DNA from: Rhizomicrobium sp.
GTDB lineage: Bacteria > Pseudomonadota > Alphaproteobacteria > Micropepsales > Micropepsaceae
Direction of reading: 5' to 3'
DNA: 64,000 bases
Assembly: GCA_037200045.1 (NCBI GenBank)
Contig: JBBCHM010000001.1
Location: 2,232,001 to 2,296,000 of the forward strand
Positions 1 to 11,729 of this stretch are shown here, one piece after another. Under the pieces are notes generated by a model. The model was not told where the DNA came from. It did no database searches and saw nothing but the letters and a program-made list of their open reading frames with translations. How positions within the stretch are numbered: the stretch's first letter is position 1; each line of letters begins with the position of its first letter. The translations under genes were made by a program, and so were the position numbers.

Positions 1-339
1 CGAATTGTCGATCACCGTCTCGTCGGCATCCATCAGCACCAGCCAGGTGCGCGGCTTGTGCGTCCTGGCCAGGCGCTGGGCGGCCGCCAGCGCCTCGTCA
101 TAGAGGTTCACGCTCAGCCGGCAATATTCCAGCGAATTGCGCTGCCAATGCACGCCGTCCGGCGGCTTCCTGGCCGGCGCGGTGCACTGCCAGGGATCGG
201 TTTCGCCGGCCACCGGCGGCGGGACCGTCCAAACCCTTGTCATGCGCGCCTGGCAGTCATAGGTGAGGGGTGCGGCAAGGGCCGGTTGCGCCAGCCAGAG
301 CAGGGCGCCTAGGCTTGCCGCTACAGCGAAATTCCTCAT
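1..339 (-). CDS. Secreted HAD-family (class C-like) acid phosphatase, 3' part missing at window edge
   Basis: The frame is open from an ATG at 339 to the left edge, giving the first 113 residues. Residues 1-22 form a signal peptide ([20 protein letters not shown], then an ALA-type cleavage site). Near the visible end is [14 protein letters not shown], which matches motif I (DxDET) of subfamily IIIB HAD phosphatases such as class C acid phosphatases and lipoprotein e(P4). The nucleophile Asp is present; later motifs lie outside the window. Role inferred: a periplasmic phosphomonoesterase. It is divergent from hslV. No lipobox cysteine is seen, so it is probably soluble. Confidence 0.75.
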   Translation of the reverse strand, partial: MRNFAVAASLGALLWLAQPALAAPLTYDCQARMTRVWTVPPPVAGETDPWQCTAPARKPPDGVHWQRNSLEYCRLSVNLYDEALAAAQRLARTHKPRTWLVLMDADETVIDNS

Positions 340-385
340 TTGCGCTAGCCCCTTAAACGGTTCGTGCGACACAGGTGACACTTTT

Positions 386-946
386 ATGACAACCAAGGAA
401 AGATGGCGCTCCACCACCATCCTGTCGGTGCGCAAGGGCGGCCGCGTGGTGGTCGCCGGCGACGGCCAGGTTACGGCGGGCGCCACGGTGATGAAATCGA
501 ACGCGCGCAAGGTGCGCCGCATCGGCAAAGGTGCGAACGGGGGCGACGTACTGGTCGGCTTCGCCGGCGCCACGGCGGACGCCTTCGCCCTGTCGGAGCG
601 GCTGGAGGCCAAGATCGAGCAGCATCCCGGCAATCTGGCGCGCGCCTGTGTCGAACTCGCGAAGGATTGGCGCACCGACCGCTATCTGCGCCGGCTGGAG
701 GCGATGATGGCGGTGGCCGACGCCAAGACCTCGTTGATCCTTTCGGGCACCGGCGACGTGGTCGAGCCGGAGGACAGCCTGATCGGCATCGGCTCCGGCG
801 GGCCCTACGCGCTCGCCGCGGCGCGGGCGCTGATCGGCCTCGATTTGTCGGCGGAGGAGATCGCGCGCCGCGCCATGAAGATCGCCGCCGACATCTGCAT
901 CTACACCAACGACAACGTCGTCATCGAAAGTCTCGAGAGTAAATGA
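386..946 (+). CDS. hslV: ATP-dependent protease peptidase subunit HslV
   Basis: This is the 186-residue threonine peptidase of the HslVU (ClpYQ) cytoplasmic protease; with HslU it degrades misfolded and regulatory proteins. The N-terminus is [17 protein letters not shown]: the catalytic Thr should be the first of the TT pair, so about nine residues are removed, a short propeptide as in other alphaproteobacteria. GDGQVTAG and [10 protein letters not shown] are family signatures. I chose the ATG at 386 because the longer frame from 263 runs through non-conserved sequence. The stop overlaps the hslU start in an ATGA (943-946), so the two are translationally coupled. Confidence 0.97.
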   Translation: MTTKERWRSTTILSVRKGGRVVVAGDGQVTAGATVMKSNARKVRRIGKGANGGDVLVGFAGATADAFALSERLEAKIEQHPGNLARACVELAKDWRTDRYLRRLEAMMAVADAKTSLILSGTGDVVEPEDSLIGIGSGGPYALAAARALIGLDLSAEEIARRAMKIAADICIYTNDNVVIESLESK

Positions 947-2250
947 GTTCCTCCTTCACCCCCCGCGAGATCGTTTCCGAGCTCGACCGCTACATCGTCG
1001 GCCAGCACGACGCCAAGCGCGCCGTCGCCATCGCCCTGCGCAACCGCTGGCGCCGCCAGCAACTCGGCCCCGAGCTGCGCGAAGAGGTCCTGCCCAAGAA
1101 CATCCTGATGATCGGCCCGACCGGCGTCGGCAAGACCGAGATTTCGCGCCGGCTGGCCAAACTGGCGCAAGCGCCCTTCCTGAAGGTCGAGGCGACCAAG
1201 TTCACCGAGGTCGGCTATGTCGGCCGCGACGTCGACCAGATCGTGCGCGACCTGCTCGAAGTCGGCATCGCCCAGGTGCGCGGCCAGCGCCGCCGCGAGG
1301 TCGAGGCCCAGGCGGAAGCCCGCGCCGAGGAACGGCTGCTGGACGCCCTGGTCGGCTCGTCCTCGGGCAACACGCGCGAAAGCTTCCGCAAATCGCTGCG
1401 CGCCGGCGAGCTCGACGGCAAGGAGGTCGAACTGGAGATGAAGGATGCCGGCGGCATGCCGAGCTTCGAGATTCCCGGCATGCCGAACGCGCAGATTTCG
1501 ATGCTCAATCTCTCCGACATGTTCGGCAAGGCGTTCGGCCAGAAGGGCAAGAAGCGCCGCATGACGGTGGCCGAGGCGCATGAGCCGCTGGTGGCGGAAG
1601 AGGCCGACAAGCTGCTCGACGAGGACCGCATCGTGCGCGACGCGATCGAGACGGTGGAGAACCACGGCATCGTGTTCCTGGACGAGATCGACAAGATCTG
1701 CGCCAGGAGCGAGATGCGCGGCGGCGGGGATGTGTCGCGCGAAGGCGTGCAGCGCGATCTCCTGCCGCTGATCGAAGGCACCACGGTCGCGACCAAATAC
1801 GGCCAGGTGAAGACCGATCATATCCTCTTCATCGCCTCGGGCGCGTTCCACATCGCCAAGCCCTCGGACCTTCTGCCCGAATTGCAGGGCCGGCTGCCGA
1901 TCCGCGTCGAGCTCAAGGCGCTGACGCGCGAGGATTTCCGCCGCATCCTGACCGAGCCGGAAGCCAGCCTGATCAAGCAATATGTGGCGCTGCTGAAGAC
2001 CGAGGAGGTCGCGCTGGATTTCACCGAGGACGGCATCGCCGCCATCGCCGATCTCGCGGCGCAGGTGAATGCCAGCCTGGAGAATATCGGCGCGCGGCGG
2101 CTGCAGACCATCATGGAGCGCGTGCTGGACGAGGTGAGCTATTCGGCCAGCGAGCGGGGCGGCGAGACGATCACGGTTGACGGCGCTTATGTCCACGGCC
2201 GGGTCGACGACCTGGCGAAGGACCAGGATTTGTCGCGGTATATTCTTTAG
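943..2250 (+). CDS. hslU: ATP-dependent protease ATPase subunit HslU
   Basis: This 435-residue AAA+ unfoldase feeds substrates to HslV. Walker A is GPTGVGKTE (about residues 58-66) and Walker B is IVFLDEIDK (about 243-251). Between them lies the I domain with charged coiled-coil-like stretches. The C-terminus ends LSRYIL, the tail that docks in HslV pockets in this family. The start ATG overlaps the hslV stop. A REP-like repeat begins eight bases after the stop and has been interrupted by an IS110 element. Confidence 0.98.
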   Translation: MSSSFTPREIVSELDRYIVGQHDAKRAVAIALRNRWRRQQLGPELREEVLPKNILMIGPTGVGKTEISRRLAKLAQAPFLKVEATKFTEVGYVGRDVDQIVRDLLEVGIAQVRGQRRREVEAQAEARAEERLLDALVGSSSGNTRESFRKSLRAGELDGKEVELEMKDAGGMPSFEIPGMPNAQISMLNLSDMFGKAFGQKGKKRRMTVAEAHEPLVAEEADKLLDEDRIVRDAIETVENHGIVFLDEIDKICARSEMRGGGDVSREGVQRDLLPLIEGTTVATKYGQVKTDHILFIASGAFHIAKPSDLLPELQGRLPIRVELKALTREDFRRILTEPEASLIKQYVALLKTEEVALDFTEDGIAAIADLAAQVNASLENIGARRLQTIMERVLDEVSYSASERGGETITVDGAYVHGRVDDLAKDQDLSRYIL

Positions 2251-2257
2251 TGCTTGG

Positions 2258-2279
2258 TGTCATGGCCCGCGCATGCGGG
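2258..2279 (+). repeat. Left half of a REP-like palindrome interrupted by IS110
   Basis: The 22 bases start TGTCATGGCCCGCG and end GCGGG. In intact copies (45701, 50339) GCGGG continues into CCACCCAG. Here the continuation is displaced to 3429 by the IS. Joining 2279 to 3429 restores a normal REP arm. Confidence 0.85.
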
Positions 2280-2290
2280 TGACTGTGTTG

Positions 2291-3410
<1,120 letters not shown>

Positions 3411-3426
3411 CAAGAACACACATACA

Positions 3427-3532
3427 GGCCACCCAGGTGACGCCGAGCACTGACCGCGAAACTTTAGACCCGCCTGAACTATCCGCCGCGTGCCGCTATC
3501 AACTGGGTGGCCCGCAGTCGCGGGCCATGACA
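3427..3532. repeat. Right half of the interrupted REP plus its inverted mate (BIME-like pair)
   Basis: GGCCACCCAGGTGACGCC starting at 3427 completes the arm broken at 2279. About 60 bases further an inverted copy occupies 3503-3532, starting CTGGGTGGCCCGC and ending GGGCCATGACA. Before insertion this was an ordinary inverted REP pair downstream of hslU, like those at 45701-45786 and 50339-50463. Confidence 0.85.
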
Positions 3533-3549
3533 GATCGGTGGTTTGCCCC

Positions 3550-3966
3550 TCACCCCATCGGCGGCATTTTTTCGAAGGCCGGCAGGTTGCGGTCGATATG
3601 GGCCCAGGGCTGCGCCGAACTCACAAACAGCGCGCCGCCGATCCTGATCCAGCTCGGATCGTCCATCGACCCGGCCTTGACGACCGTCAACGGCGCCGCA
3701 TGCGGCACGCTGTACAGCGGCGAGCCGCACTCGGCGCAGAAATACCGCGTCACCTCACCGCCATTGTCGCCCGTCACCGTGTAGCCCTTGGGCGTTCCCT
3801 GGGTCACGGCGAAGGCCGGCCTCGGCAGAAGGACGGCGACCGTGGCCGCGCCGCCGGTCGATTTCTGGCAGTCGCGGCAATGGCATTCCATCACGGCGAT
3901 GGGCTCGCTCGCGGCTTCGTAACGGACGGCCCCGCAAAGGCATCCGCCCTGAAAAGGTGCCACCAT
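3550..3966 (-). CDS. GFA/CENP-V-domain protein (glutathione-dependent formaldehyde-activating-like)
   Basis: This 138-residue zinc-binding beta-fold protein has Cys ligands in the family order: GGCLCGAVRYE near the N-terminus, CHCRDCQKSTG in the middle and YFCAECGSPLY in the second half. Members bind zinc and some bind glutathione; the substrate here cannot be told. ATG 3966 (MVAPFQGGCLCG) places the first Cys pair at the usual distance from the start; a longer frame runs through non-conserved sequence. It is divergent from metK, with about 120 bases between the start codons. Confidence 0.88.
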   Translation of the reverse strand: MVAPFQGGCLCGAVRYEAASEPIAVMECHCRDCQKSTGGAATVAVLLPRPAFAVTQGTPKGYTVTGDNGGEVTRYFCAECGSPLYSVPHAAPLTVVKAGSMDDPSWIRIGGALFVSSAQPWAHIDRNLPAFEKMPPMG

Positions 3967-4089
3967 GCAATCCCCCCGAAACAACACTCCCGAGCAAGTG
4001 TAATGCGCGATGTGCCGACACGCCAGTTGACCCCGAAGGCGTTTATTGCAAAAAGCAGTCTCTCCCAAGTCACATAAAGGTTTTGACAT

Positions 4090-5280
4090 ATGGCGCGGCA
4101 GAACTACCTGTTCACCAGCGAAAGCGTGTCCGAGGGGCACCCGGACAAGGTCTGCGACCGGATTTCCGACGAGGTGGTCGATCTGTTCTTCCGCGAAGGC
4201 CCCAAGAGCGGCCTTTCGGAGTGGGACATCCGCGCCGCCTGCGAAACCATGGCGACCACCAACCGCGTCGTGATCGCGGGCGAGACCCGCGGTCCCAAGC
4301 ACATCATGGTCGACGACGTGGTCGAAGTCGCCCGCCAGGCGATCAAGGACATCGGCTATGAGCAGGCCGGGTTCCACTGGCGCAACGCCAATATCGAGGT
4401 GCTGCTGCACGCCCAGTCGCCGCATATCGCCCAGGGCGTCGATGCCTCCGGCAACAAGGACGAAGGCGCGGGCGACCAGGGCATCATGTTCGGCTATGCC
4501 TGCCGCGAGACCCCGGCGCTGATGCCGGCGCCGCTGTTCTACAGCCACAAGATCCTCGAATTGCTGGCCCATGCGCGCAAATCCGGCGCGGAGAAGACGC
4601 TCGGCCCCGACGCCAAGAGCCAGGTCACGCTGCGCTACGAGAACGGCAAGCCCGTCGAGGTGACGCAGATCGTGCTCTCGACCCAGCACCTGCACGAAGA
4701 CCAGACCTCGGCCGACATCCGCAAGATCGTCGAGCCCTATATCCGCAAGGCGCTGCCGACCGCCTGGATCAGCGACAAGACGGTGTGGCACGTCAATCCG
4801 ACCGGCGCCTTCGTGGTCGGCGGCCCGGACGGCGATTGCGGCCTCACCGGCCGCAAGATCATCGTCGACACTTACGGCGGCGCGGCCCCGCATGGCGGCG
4901 GCGCGTTCTCCGGCAAGGACCCGACCAAGGTCGACCGCTCGGCCGCCTATGCGGCGCGCTATCTGGCCAAGAACGTCGTGGCGTCCGGCCTGGCCGACCG
5001 CTGCACGATCCAGATCGCCTACGCCATCGGCGTCGCCGATCCCCTGTCGGTCTATGTCGACACCCACGGCACCGGCAAGGTCGAGGAAGCCAAGCTCGAG
5101 AAGATCCTGCCCGAGCTGATGAGCCTGAAGCCGCGCGGCATCCGCCAGCATCTGGGGCTGAACAAGCCGATCTATGCGCGGACCTCGGCCTATGGCCATT
5201 TCGGCCGCGAGCCCGATGCCGAAGGCGGCTTCTCCTGGGAGAAGACCGACCTCGCCGACGCGCTGAAAAGCGCGGTGTGA
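4090..5280 (+). CDS. metK: S-adenosylmethionine synthase
   Basis: This 396-residue cytoplasmic enzyme makes SAM from methionine and ATP. The start of the N-terminal domain is [12 protein letters not shown] (residues 9-20, with the ATP-contacting His and Asp). [10 protein letters not shown] and the phosphate loop [16 protein letters not shown] follow, and length is as expected. The stop TGA overlaps the GTG start of trmB, so SAM synthesis is coupled to a SAM-dependent tRNA methyltransferase. I see no recognisable SAM riboswitch in the 120-base leader. Confidence 0.98.
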   Translation: MARQNYLFTSESVSEGHPDKVCDRISDEVVDLFFREGPKSGLSEWDIRAACETMATTNRVVIAGETRGPKHIMVDDVVEVARQAIKDIGYEQAGFHWRNANIEVLLHAQSPHIAQGVDASGNKDEGAGDQGIMFGYACRETPALMPAPLFYSHKILELLAHARKSGAEKTLGPDAKSQVTLRYENGKPVEVTQIVLSTQHLHEDQTSADIRKIVEPYIRKALPTAWISDKTVWHVNPTGAFVVGGPDGDCGLTGRKIIVDTYGGAAPHGGGAFSGKDPTKVDRSAAYAARYLAKNVVASGLADRCTIQIAYAIGVADPLSVYVDTHGTGKVEEAKLEKILPELMSLKPRGIRQHLGLNKPIYARTSAYGHFGREPDAEGGFSWEKTDLADALKSAV

Positions 5281-5960
5281 TCGATACGCCGGAGCGCCGG
5301 CGCCGGATGCTTTACGGCCGGCGCAAGGGCCCGGCGTTGTCGGCGCATCAGGAGAGCTTGCGCGAAACGCTGCTGCCGCGGCTTTTGCTGCATATCGAGC
5401 CTGGCGCGGACCCACACGTCTATTTCGGGACGCCCGTCACCGACATCTGGCTTGAAACCGGCTATGGCGCCGGCGAGCATCTGCTCTGGCAAGCGCAGCA
5501 TCATCCCGACATCGGCCTGATCGGTGCCGAGCCCTATATTTCCGGCACGGCGAAACTTCTGTCGAAACTCGAAGCCACGCCGCTGCCCAATATCCGCCTC
5601 CACGAAGACGACGCCCGTGACATCATCGATGCGCTGCCCGACGCCAGCATCGGCCGCTTTTTCCTCCTGTTCCCCGATCCCTGGCCCAAGACCCGCCATC
5701 ACAAGCGCCGCTTCCTTCAGACGGAAATGCTGGACAGGCTGGCGCGCATCCTGAGGCCTGGCGCGGAACTGCGCTTCGCCAGCGACGATGCGGGCTATCT
5801 CGCCTATGCGCTGGAGCGGCTGATGGCGCATCCGGCTTTCGCCTGGACCGCCAAGTCCCAAGCGGATTGGAAAACCCGCCCCGCCGACTGGCCGCCGACC
5901 CGCTACGAAGCCAAGGAACTGCACGGCCCGCCGGTGTTCCTCCGCTTCGTCCGGCGCTGA
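5277..5960 (+). CDS. trmB: tRNA (guanine-N7-)-methyltransferase TrmB
   Basis: This 227-residue SAM-dependent enzyme methylates G46 in the variable loop of many tRNAs. The SAM-binding motif is [12 protein letters not shown], somewhat different from the usual LEIGFGx[19 protein letters not shown] is the diagnostic TrmB signature, with catalytic Asp and tRNA-binding residues. The GTG at 5277 overlaps the metK stop as GTGA, favouring coupled initiation; ATG 5307 is an alternative giving ten fewer residues. Confidence 0.95.
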   Translation: MIDTPERRRRMLYGRRKGPALSAHQESLRETLLPRLLLHIEPGADPHVYFGTPVTDIWLETGYGAGEHLLWQAQHHPDIGLIGAEPYISGTAKLLSKLEATPLPNIRLHEDDARDIIDALPDASIGRFFLLFPDPWPKTRHHKRRFLQTEMLDRLARILRPGAELRFASDDAGYLAYALERLMAHPAFAWTAKSQADWKTRPADWPPTRYEAKELHGPPVFLRFVRR

Positions 5961-6020
5961 GCGCAATCCGGCCGCAATCGCGCACTATTTCCGGCCCGGA
6001 CGGTTTGGTAAGCTGGGTGC

Positions 6021-6230
6021 ATGATCGACGACGACGGCGACATCAAACAGCCCCTCGGCATCTGGGACATGGGCGTGGTCGGGATTGCCGCGGTCCTCAC
6101 CCTGGCCGGCATCGCCACCTGCTTCTTCACCTTCACGGTCCCCTCCGAGAAGCCGTCCGCCCAGCCGACCGAAGTCACCGTGGGCCTCGGCCAAGGCAGC
6201 GCGATCCATCCGGCCAAGCCGCAGCCTTAA
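6021..6230 (+). CDS. Small single-pass membrane protein, unknown function
   Basis: The predicted 69-residue protein has an acidic start (MIDDDGDIKQPLG), one hydrophobic helix (about residues 18-40, GVVGIAAVLTLAGIATCFFT) and a Pro/Gly-rich tail. I do not recognise a family. Codon use resembles its neighbours. It sits alone, about 60 bases after trmB and just before the rimP operon promoter. It could be a real small inner-membrane protein or a chance frame. Confidence 0.5.
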   Translation: MIDDDGDIKQPLGIWDMGVVGIAAVLTLAGIATCFFTFTVPSEKPSAQPTEVTVGLGQGSAIHPAKPQP

Positions 6231-6244
6231 TTGACCCTCGCGGC

Positions 6245-6273
6245 TTGAAATCGGGCCTTTCGAAGCGTACATA
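6245..6273 (+). promoter_or_regulatory. Predicted sigma-70 promoter of the rimP-nusA-infB operon
   Basis: TTGAAA (6245-6250), a 17-base spacer and TACATA (6268-6273) make a good housekeeping promoter. Transcription should begin near 6280, just before two perfect hairpins and about 100 bases before rimP. Confidence 0.6.
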
Positions 6274-6288
6274 GCCGTCATCCCAGAC

Positions 6289-6326
6289 AACAGAACGTAC
6301 TGTTGTGTGGCGGTCGAAAGACCGCC
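6289..6326 (+). promoter_or_regulatory. Two leader hairpins before rimP, one with a GAAA tetraloop
   Basis: Hairpin 1 is AACAG/CTGTT (6289-6304). Hairpin 2 is GGCGGTC-GAAA-GACCGCC (6309-6326), seven pairs closed by a GNRA tetraloop. No T-run follows, so it is not a simple terminator. It lies at the predicted 5' end of the transcript and could stabilise the mRNA or act in feedback control. Confidence 0.5.
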
Positions 6327-6377
6327 GCGCGGGAAAAGGCTTTGCATTCGGGAGTTCCTCGCCTCGTGATTTCCGCC

Positions 6378-6863
6378 ATGGCCCATCTGGAGCCGATCAT
6401 CGAACCCGCCGTGGAAGCGGCCGGGTTCCGGCTCGTGCGCCTGCGCCTGATGGGCGGCAACACCAAGACGCTGCAGATCATGGCCGAGCGCCCCGACGGC
6501 TCGATGAATGTCGAGGATTGCGCCACCCTGGCCCGCGCCCTGCAGGACTTCCTGGAGCAGGAAAGCCCGATCGAAGGCGATTTCGAGCTGGAGGTTTCCT
6601 CGCCCGGCATCGACCGGCCGCTGACCCGGCTGACCGATTTCGCCCGCTGGGCCGGGCACGAGGCCAAGCTGGAACTCCACACCCCGATCGACGGGCGCAA
6701 GCGGTTCCGCGGCCGCCTGCTCGGCCTCGACGGACAGGACGTCACAATCGAGAGCCAAGGTCAGCGCCTTTCGGTTCCGTTCCGCGGCATTGCGGAGGCC
6801 AAGCTGGTGCTGACCGACGCGCTCATCGCCGAAGATCTGAAGGCGCGCAAACGCGCGCAGTGA
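6378..6863 (+). CDS. rimP: Ribosome maturation factor RimP
   Basis: This 161-residue protein is needed for 30S subunit maturation. It has the two-domain RimP pattern: an N-terminal alpha/beta domain (LEPIIEPAVEAAGFRLVRL) with ELEVSSPGIDRPL at its end, and a C-terminal SH3-like domain (FRGRLLGLDGQDVTI). I chose ATG 6378 because the conserved region begins right after it; GTG 6366 in the same frame is possible. It is the first gene of the rimP-nusA-rnpM-infB operon. Confidence 0.95.
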   Translation: MAHLEPIIEPAVEAAGFRLVRLRLMGGNTKTLQIMAERPDGSMNVEDCATLARALQDFLEQESPIEGDFELEVSSPGIDRPLTRLTDFARWAGHEAKLELHTPIDGRKRFRGRLLGLDGQDVTIESQGQRLSVPFRGIAEAKLVLTDALIAEDLKARKRAQ

Positions 6864-6884
6864 ACTGAAGGAGAGATAATCATC

Positions 6885-8492
6885 ATGGCTTCCATTGCCG
6901 CCAACCGGACCGAGCTTCTGCAGATCGCGGACGCCGTCGCGCGCGACAAGTCGATCGACAAGCAGGTGGTCATCACCGCGATGGAAGAGGCGATGCAGCG
7001 CGCCGCCAAGGCCCATTACGGCAGCGAGAACGACATCAAGGTCGACATCGATCCCAAGACCGGCGAGACCCATGTTTCGCGCTACCTCCACGTCGTGGAG
7101 CTGGTCGAGAACGACAAGACCGAGATCAGCCTGGCCGACGCGCGGGCCCGCAACCCCGCCGCCCAGGTCGGCGACATCATCGCCGAGACGCTGCCGCCGG
7201 TCGATTTCAACCGCATCAACGCGCAGAACGCCAAGCAGGTGATCGTGCAGAAGGTGCGCGACGCCGAGCGCGAGCGCCAGTTCGACGAGTACAAGGACCG
7301 CATCGGCGAGATCGTGCACGGCATCGTCAAGCGCTCGGAGTTCGGCTCCGTCGTGGTCGATCTCGGCCGCGCCGAGGGCGTGGTGCGCCGCGACGAGATG
7401 ATCCCGCGCGAAAGCTTCCGCGCCGGCGACCGCATCCGCGCCTATATCTACGACGTGCGCCGCGAGACCCGCGGGCCGCAGATTTTCCTGTCCCGCTCGC
7501 ATCCCCAGTTCATGGTCCGCCTGTTCGCCCAGGAAGTGCCGGAGATCTATGACGGCATCATCGAGATCCGCGCCGTGGCGCGCGATCCGGGCAGCCGCGC
7601 CAAGATCGCGGTGATCTCCAAGGATTCCTCGATCGATCCGGTCGGCGCCTGCGTCGGCATGCGCGGCGTGCGCGTCCAGGCCGTGGTGCAGGAGCTGCAG
7701 GGCGAGCGCATCGATATTATTCCGTGGAACAACGAAGCCGCGACCTTCATCGTCAACGCGCTGGCGCCGGCGGAAGTCTCCAAGGTCGTGCTCGACGAGG
7801 ACACCCATCGCACCGAAGTCGTGGTGCCGGACGAGCAGCTTTCGCTCGCCATCGGCCGCCGCGGCCAGAATGTGCGCCTGGCGTCGCAGCTCACCGGCTG
7901 GCAGCTCGACATCCTGACCGAGGCCGAGGAATCGGAGCGCCGCCAGAAGGAATTCACCGAACGTACAAAGCTGTACATGGATTCACTCGACGTCGACGAG
8001 ACCGTGGCGCAGCTTCTGGCCTCCGAAGGCTTCGCGACCATCGAGGACGTGGCCTATGTGCCGCTGAACGAACTCGCAGCCGTCGAAGGCTTCGACGAGG
8101 AAACCGCAACCGAGCTGCAGCAGCGTGCGCTCGAATTCATCGAGGCAAAGAACAAGGAAATGGACGACAAGCGCAAGGAACTCGGCGTGCAGGACGACAT
8201 GCTGGAGGTCGACGGCGTCACGCCGGCGATGGCGGTCGCGCTCGGCGAGCACGACATCAAGTCGCTCGAGGATCTCGCCGGCTGCGCCACCGACGACCTG
8301 CTCGGCTATTACGAGGTCAACAAGGAAAAGGAACGCGTCCGCATTCCCGGCGCGCTGGAAGGCTTCAACCTTTCGAGCGACGACGCCAACGCGATCATCA
8401 TGAAGGCCCGCGTCAAGATGGGCTGGATCGAGGAGCCGGTCGTGGAAGCGCCGGCCGAGGACGGCGAAGCGACGGAGGACGCCGAGGCTTGA
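6885..8492 (+). CDS. nusA: Transcription termination/antitermination protein NusA
   Basis: This 535-residue RNA polymerase-binding factor controls pausing, termination and antitermination. Order of parts: N-terminal RNAP-binding domain (1 to about 130), S1 domain (about 135-200, [20 protein letters not shown]), KH domains (about 230-345, including [18 protein letters not shown] and [16 protein letters not shown]), then two C-terminal helix-hairpin-helix repeats (about 365-500) and an acidic tail. GAAGGAGAG precedes the ATG. The stop overlaps a TTG that may begin the next gene. Confidence 0.98.
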   Translation: MASIAANRTELLQIADAVARDKSIDKQVVITAMEEAMQRAAKAHYGSENDIKVDIDPKTGETHVSRYLHVVELVENDKTEISLADARARNPAAQVGDIIAETLPPVDFNRINAQNAKQVIVQKVRDAERERQFDEYKDRIGEIVHGIVKRSEFGSVVVDLGRAEGVVRRDEMIPRESFRAGDRIRAYIYDVRRETRGPQIFLSRSHPQFMVRLFAQEVPEIYDGIIEIRAVARDPGSRAKIAVISKDSSIDPVGACVGMRGVRVQAVVQELQGERIDIIPWNNEAATFIVNALAPAEVSKVVLDEDTHRTEVVVPDEQLSLAIGRRGQNVRLASQLTGWQLDILTEAEESERRQKEFTERTKLYMDSLDVDETVAQLLASEGFATIEDVAYVPLNELAAVEGFDEETATELQQRALEFIEAKNKEMDDKRKELGVQDDMLEVDGVTPAMAVALGEHDIKSLEDLAGCATDDLLGYYEVNKEKERVRIPGALEGFNLSSDDANAIIMKARVKMGWIEEPVVEAPAEDGEATEDAEA

Positions 8493-8527
8493 ATCACGCA
8501 CGCGCCCTCGCCAAGGACGACGACACG

Positions 8528-9127
8528 ATGCGCGAAAGGCGGTGCATCGTCGGCGGAGAGGTCTTGTCCGAGGACAAGCTGATCCGCTTCGTCGTCTCGC
8601 CCGAGGGCGAGGTGACGCCCGACATCGCCGCGGTCCTTCCCGGCCGCGGCATCTGGGTCGGCGCGACGCGGGACGCCATCGACAAGGCCGTCAAGAAGAA
8701 CCTGTTCGCCAAGGCGGCCAAGGCTCCGGTCAGGGTCGCGCCCGATCTGGCGGATCGCGTGGAGAAGCTTCTCCTGGCGCGCATCCAGGCCGATCTCGGC
8801 ATGGCGCGGCGCTCGGACCAGATATTCCTGGGCTTCGAGACGGTCCAGCGCGCGCTGCAATCCGCCGCGCCGCCGGCGCTGATCTTCGAAGCCCTGGACG
8901 GCGCCTCGGACGGCAAGCGCAAGCTGTTCGGCGCGGCGCATGCGCGGGGCCTGAATATCGAGACGATCCAGTGCCTTAGCTCCGCGGAATTGGGCTTGGC
9001 CCTGGGCCGCGAGAATGTGATACATGCAGCCCTCAAATCCGGGCGCCTTCAGGAACGGTTGAGCTTCGACGCAGGGAGGCTGAAGGGCTTTCGCGCGCCG
9101 CACGGACCCTTTGAAAGAGACGAATGA
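8528..9127 (+). CDS. rnpM: RNA-binding protein RnpM/YlxR (DUF448) with C-terminal L7Ae-like region
   Basis: The product is 199 residues from ATG 8528. The N-terminal YlxR domain has [20 protein letters not shown] and LPGRGIWV, typical of YlxR/RnpM between nusA and infB. After about residue 85 a second, L7Ae-like region follows, as in longer alphaproteobacterial homologues. In other bacteria YlxR binds RNA and has been linked to RNase P. An in-frame TTG at 8489 overlaps the nusA stop (TTGA) and would add 13 residues; homologues often have about ten residues before ERRC, so this start is plausible. The stop overlaps the infB ATG. Confidence 0.9.
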   Translation: MRERRCIVGGEVLSEDKLIRFVVSPEGEVTPDIAAVLPGRGIWVGATRDAIDKAVKKNLFAKAAKAPVRVAPDLADRVEKLLLARIQADLGMARRSDQIFLGFETVQRALQSAAPPALIFEALDGASDGKRKLFGAAHARGLNIETIQCLSSAELGLALGRENVIHAALKSGRLQERLSFDAGRLKGFRAPHGPFERDE

Positions 9128-11691
9128 GCGATACGAACGATACCACGAAGAAACCGGCCGGCGGCAGGACACCCCTGACGCTCAAGAAGGTCGAGACTTC
9201 GACTGTGAAGCAGAGCTTCAGCCATGGCCGCACCAAGGCGGTCGTGGTGGAGAAGAAGCGCACGCTCGGTCCCACGCCGCCGCCCGTCAAGGCGCCGTCC
9301 GCCCCGACCCGGGTGGCTTCGCCCGCGCCCGCCGCGCCCCATTCGGCGCCGCCGCCGCCCGCGCCGCGCGGCGTCGTGCTGCGCCAGCTCACGGAAGAGG
9401 AAAAGGCCCGCCGCGGCGCGGCCCTCGCCGATGCCCGCGTCCATGAGGAAGAGGCCCGCAAGCGGGCCGAGGACGAGGCGCGCACCCGCGTCGCCGAAGA
9501 AGAAAAACTGAAGATCGAGCGGCTCGCCGCCGAGAAGCGCAAGGCCGAGGAAGACGCGCGCAAGGCCGCCGAGGAATTGGCGCGCAAGCACGCCGCCGAG
9601 GAAGTCGCGCGCCGCGAACCCAAATCGGAAGCCGCGCCGGGCGTGGCCGCCGCCGCGACCGCCGGAGCAGCCGCCGCCACGCCGGCCGGTGCCGCCGCGC
9701 GCGTGCGCCGTCCGCTGGAAGAGGAAGAAGAAGAGGCCACGACCAAGAAGGGCACCAAGGTGCCCGCCAAGCCGGTGCCCGCCAAGAAGATCGGCGAGGA
9801 CAGCCGCCGTCGCGGCAAGCTCACCGTCACCAAGGCGCTGTCGGGCGACGACGAGCGCATGCGCTCGGTCGCGTCCTACCGCCGCCATCTGCAGCGCGTG
9901 AAGGGCGTGCAGGTCGCGCCCGCCGGTCCCGCCGGCCCGCGCGAGGTCGTGATTCCGGAGACCATCACGGTCGCCGAACTCGCCAACCGCATGGCGCGCC
10001 GCTCCGTCGACATCATCAAGGTGCTGATGAAGAACGGCCATATGGCCACGGCCAACGACGTGATCGACGCCGACACCGCCGAACTGGTCGCCGCCGAATA
10101 CGGGCACACGGTCAAGCGCGTCGCCGAGTCCGACGTGCTCGAGGGCCTGAAGGGCGGCGAGGACGATGCCGGCCATCTGGTCTCGCGCCCCCCCGTCGTC
10201 ACCGTCATGGGCCATGTCGATCACGGCAAGACCTCGCTGCTCGATGCGCTGCGCAAGACCGACGTCGTGTCGGGCGAAGCCGGCGGCATCACCCAGCATA
10301 TCGGCGCCTATCAGGTGCAGCTCAAATCGGGCCAGAAGATCACCTTCCTCGACACGCCCGGCCATGCCGCGTTCACCGCGATGCGCGGCCGCGGCGCCAA
10401 GGTCACCGATCTCGTCATCCTGGTGGTGGCGGCCGATGACGGCGTCATGCCCCAGACGGTGGAGGCCATCGCGCACGCCAAGGCGGCGCATGTCCCGATC
10501 ATCGTGGCGGTCAACAAGATCGACAAGGGCTCGGCCGATCCGATGCGGGTCAAGACCGAATTGCTGCAGCACGAGATCCAGGTCGAGGAACTCGGCGGCG
10601 AGACGCTCGCCATCGACGTGTCGGCGACCAAGGGCACCAACCTCGACAAGCTGGAAGAAGCGATCCTGCTCCAGGCCGAAATCCTCGACCTCAAGGCCAA
10701 TCCCGACCGCACCGCCGAAGGCGCGGTGATCGAGGCCAAGCTCGACCGCGGCCGCGGGCCGGTGGCGACCGTGCTGGTGCAGCGCGGCACGCTGCATGTC
10801 GGCGACATCGTGGTGGCCGGCTCCGAATGGGGCCGCGTGCGCCTTTTGCAGAACGATCGCGGCGAGACCATCCCGAGCGCCGGGCCGGCCATGCCGGTCG
10901 AGGTGCTTGGCCTTTCCGGCGCGCCGGAGGCCGGCGACGAAATGGTCGTGGTCGAGAACGAAGCCCGCGCCCGCGAAGTCACCGAGTACCGCGAGCGCAA
11001 GCGCCGCGAGGCGCGCCAGGCCGCGTCCTCGCGCCAGACGCTCGACCAGTTGCTCAAGACCCGCGACAGCGGCGAGAAGCGCCTGCTGCCGCTCGTCATC
11101 AAGTCGGACGTGCAGGGCTCGTCCGAGGCGATCCAGGGCGCCCTGGCCAAGATCGGCACCGACGAAGTCGCGGTGCAGATTCTCCAGGGCGGCGTCGGCG
11201 GCATCACCGAGAGCGACATCATCCTGGCGCACGCATCGGGCGCGGCGGTGATCGGCTTCAACGTGCGCGCCGACAAGCTCGCCCGTGAACGCGCCAAGCG
11301 CGACGGCGTCGAAATCCGCTACTACAACATCATCTACAACGTGGTGGACGACATCAAAGCCGTGCTCTCGGGCATGCTGGCGCCGGAGATACGCGAGAAA
11401 TTCCTCGGCAATGCCGAGATCCTGGAGGTGTTCGAGATCTCCAAGGTCGGCAAGGTCGCGGGCTGCCGCGTCACCGACGGCATCGTGCGCCGCGGCGCCA
11501 AGGTGCGGCTGATCCGCGACAATGTCGTGATCCACGAGGGCGAGTTGTCGACCCTCAAGCGCTTCAAGGACGAGGTGCGCGAGGTCCAGACCGGCCAGGA
11601 ATGCGGCATGGCGTTCGCCAACTACCAGGACATGAAGAAGGGCGACGTCATCGAATGCTTCGAGGTCGAGACCATCCAGCGCGCGCTGTGA
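9124..11691 (+). CDS. infB: Translation initiation factor IF-2
   Basis: This 855-residue GTPase places initiator tRNA on the 30S subunit. It has a long Ala/Glu/Lys-rich N-terminal region (about 1-260, highly charged repeats), an IF2-N-like segment near 275-330, then the G domain: G1 [10 protein letters not shown] (about 363-372), G3 DTPGHAAF, G4 VNKID. The C-terminal domains bind fMet-tRNA. ATG 9124 overlaps the rnpM stop. Confidence 0.98.
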   Translation: MSDTNDTTKKPAGGRTPLTLKKVETSTVKQSFSHGRTKAVVVEKKRTLGPTPPPVKAPSAPTRVASPAPAAPHSAPPPPAPRGVVLRQLTEEEKARRGAALADARVHEEEARKRAEDEARTRVAEEEKLKIERLAAEKRKAEEDARKAAEELARKHAAEEVARREPKSEAAPGVAAAATAGAAAATPAGAAARVRRPLEEEEEEATTKKGTKVPAKPVPAKKIGEDSRRRGKLTVTKALSGDDERMRSVASYRRHLQRVKGVQVAPAGPAGPREVVIPETITVAELANRMARRSVDIIKVLMKNGHMATANDVIDADTAELVAAEYGHTVKRVAESDVLEGLKGGEDDAGHLVSRPPVVTVMGHVDHGKTSLLDALRKTDVVSGEAGGITQHIGAYQVQLKSGQKITFLDTPGHAAFTAMRGRGAKVTDLVILVVAADDGVMPQTVEAIAHAKAAHVPIIVAVNKIDKGSADPMRVKTELLQHEIQVEELGGETLAIDVSATKGTNLDKLEEAILLQAEILDLKANPDRTAEGAVIEAKLDRGRGPVATVLVQRGTLHVGDIVVAGSEWGRVRLLQNDRGETIPSAGPAMPVEVLGLSGAPEAGDEMVVVENEARAREVTEYRERKRREARQAASSRQTLDQLLKTRDSGEKRLLPLVIKSDVQGSSEAIQGALAKIGTDEVAVQILQGGVGGITESDIILAHASGAAVIGFNVRADKLARERAKRDGVEIRYYNIIYNVVDDIKAVLSGMLAPEIREKFLGNAEILEVFEISKVGKVAGCRVTDGIVRRGAKVRLIRDNVVIHEGELSTLKRFKDEVREVQTGQECGMAFANYQDMKKGDVIECFEVETIQRAL

Positions 11692-11729
11692 CGGCCGCCT
11701 CGGGCTAGCGATCGCACGAAGGTTCGGCC

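Noticed and set aside
3967-4089. SAM riboswitch before metK
   Set aside because: No recognisable SAM-I, SAM-II or SAM-V core; only an ordinary leader.
9049-11535. 828-residue minus-strand frame opposite infB
   Set aside because: It mirrors the codon bias of infB (antisense of a G+C-rich gene), is rich in His/Asp/Leu repeats, has no recognisable domain and no ribosome site.
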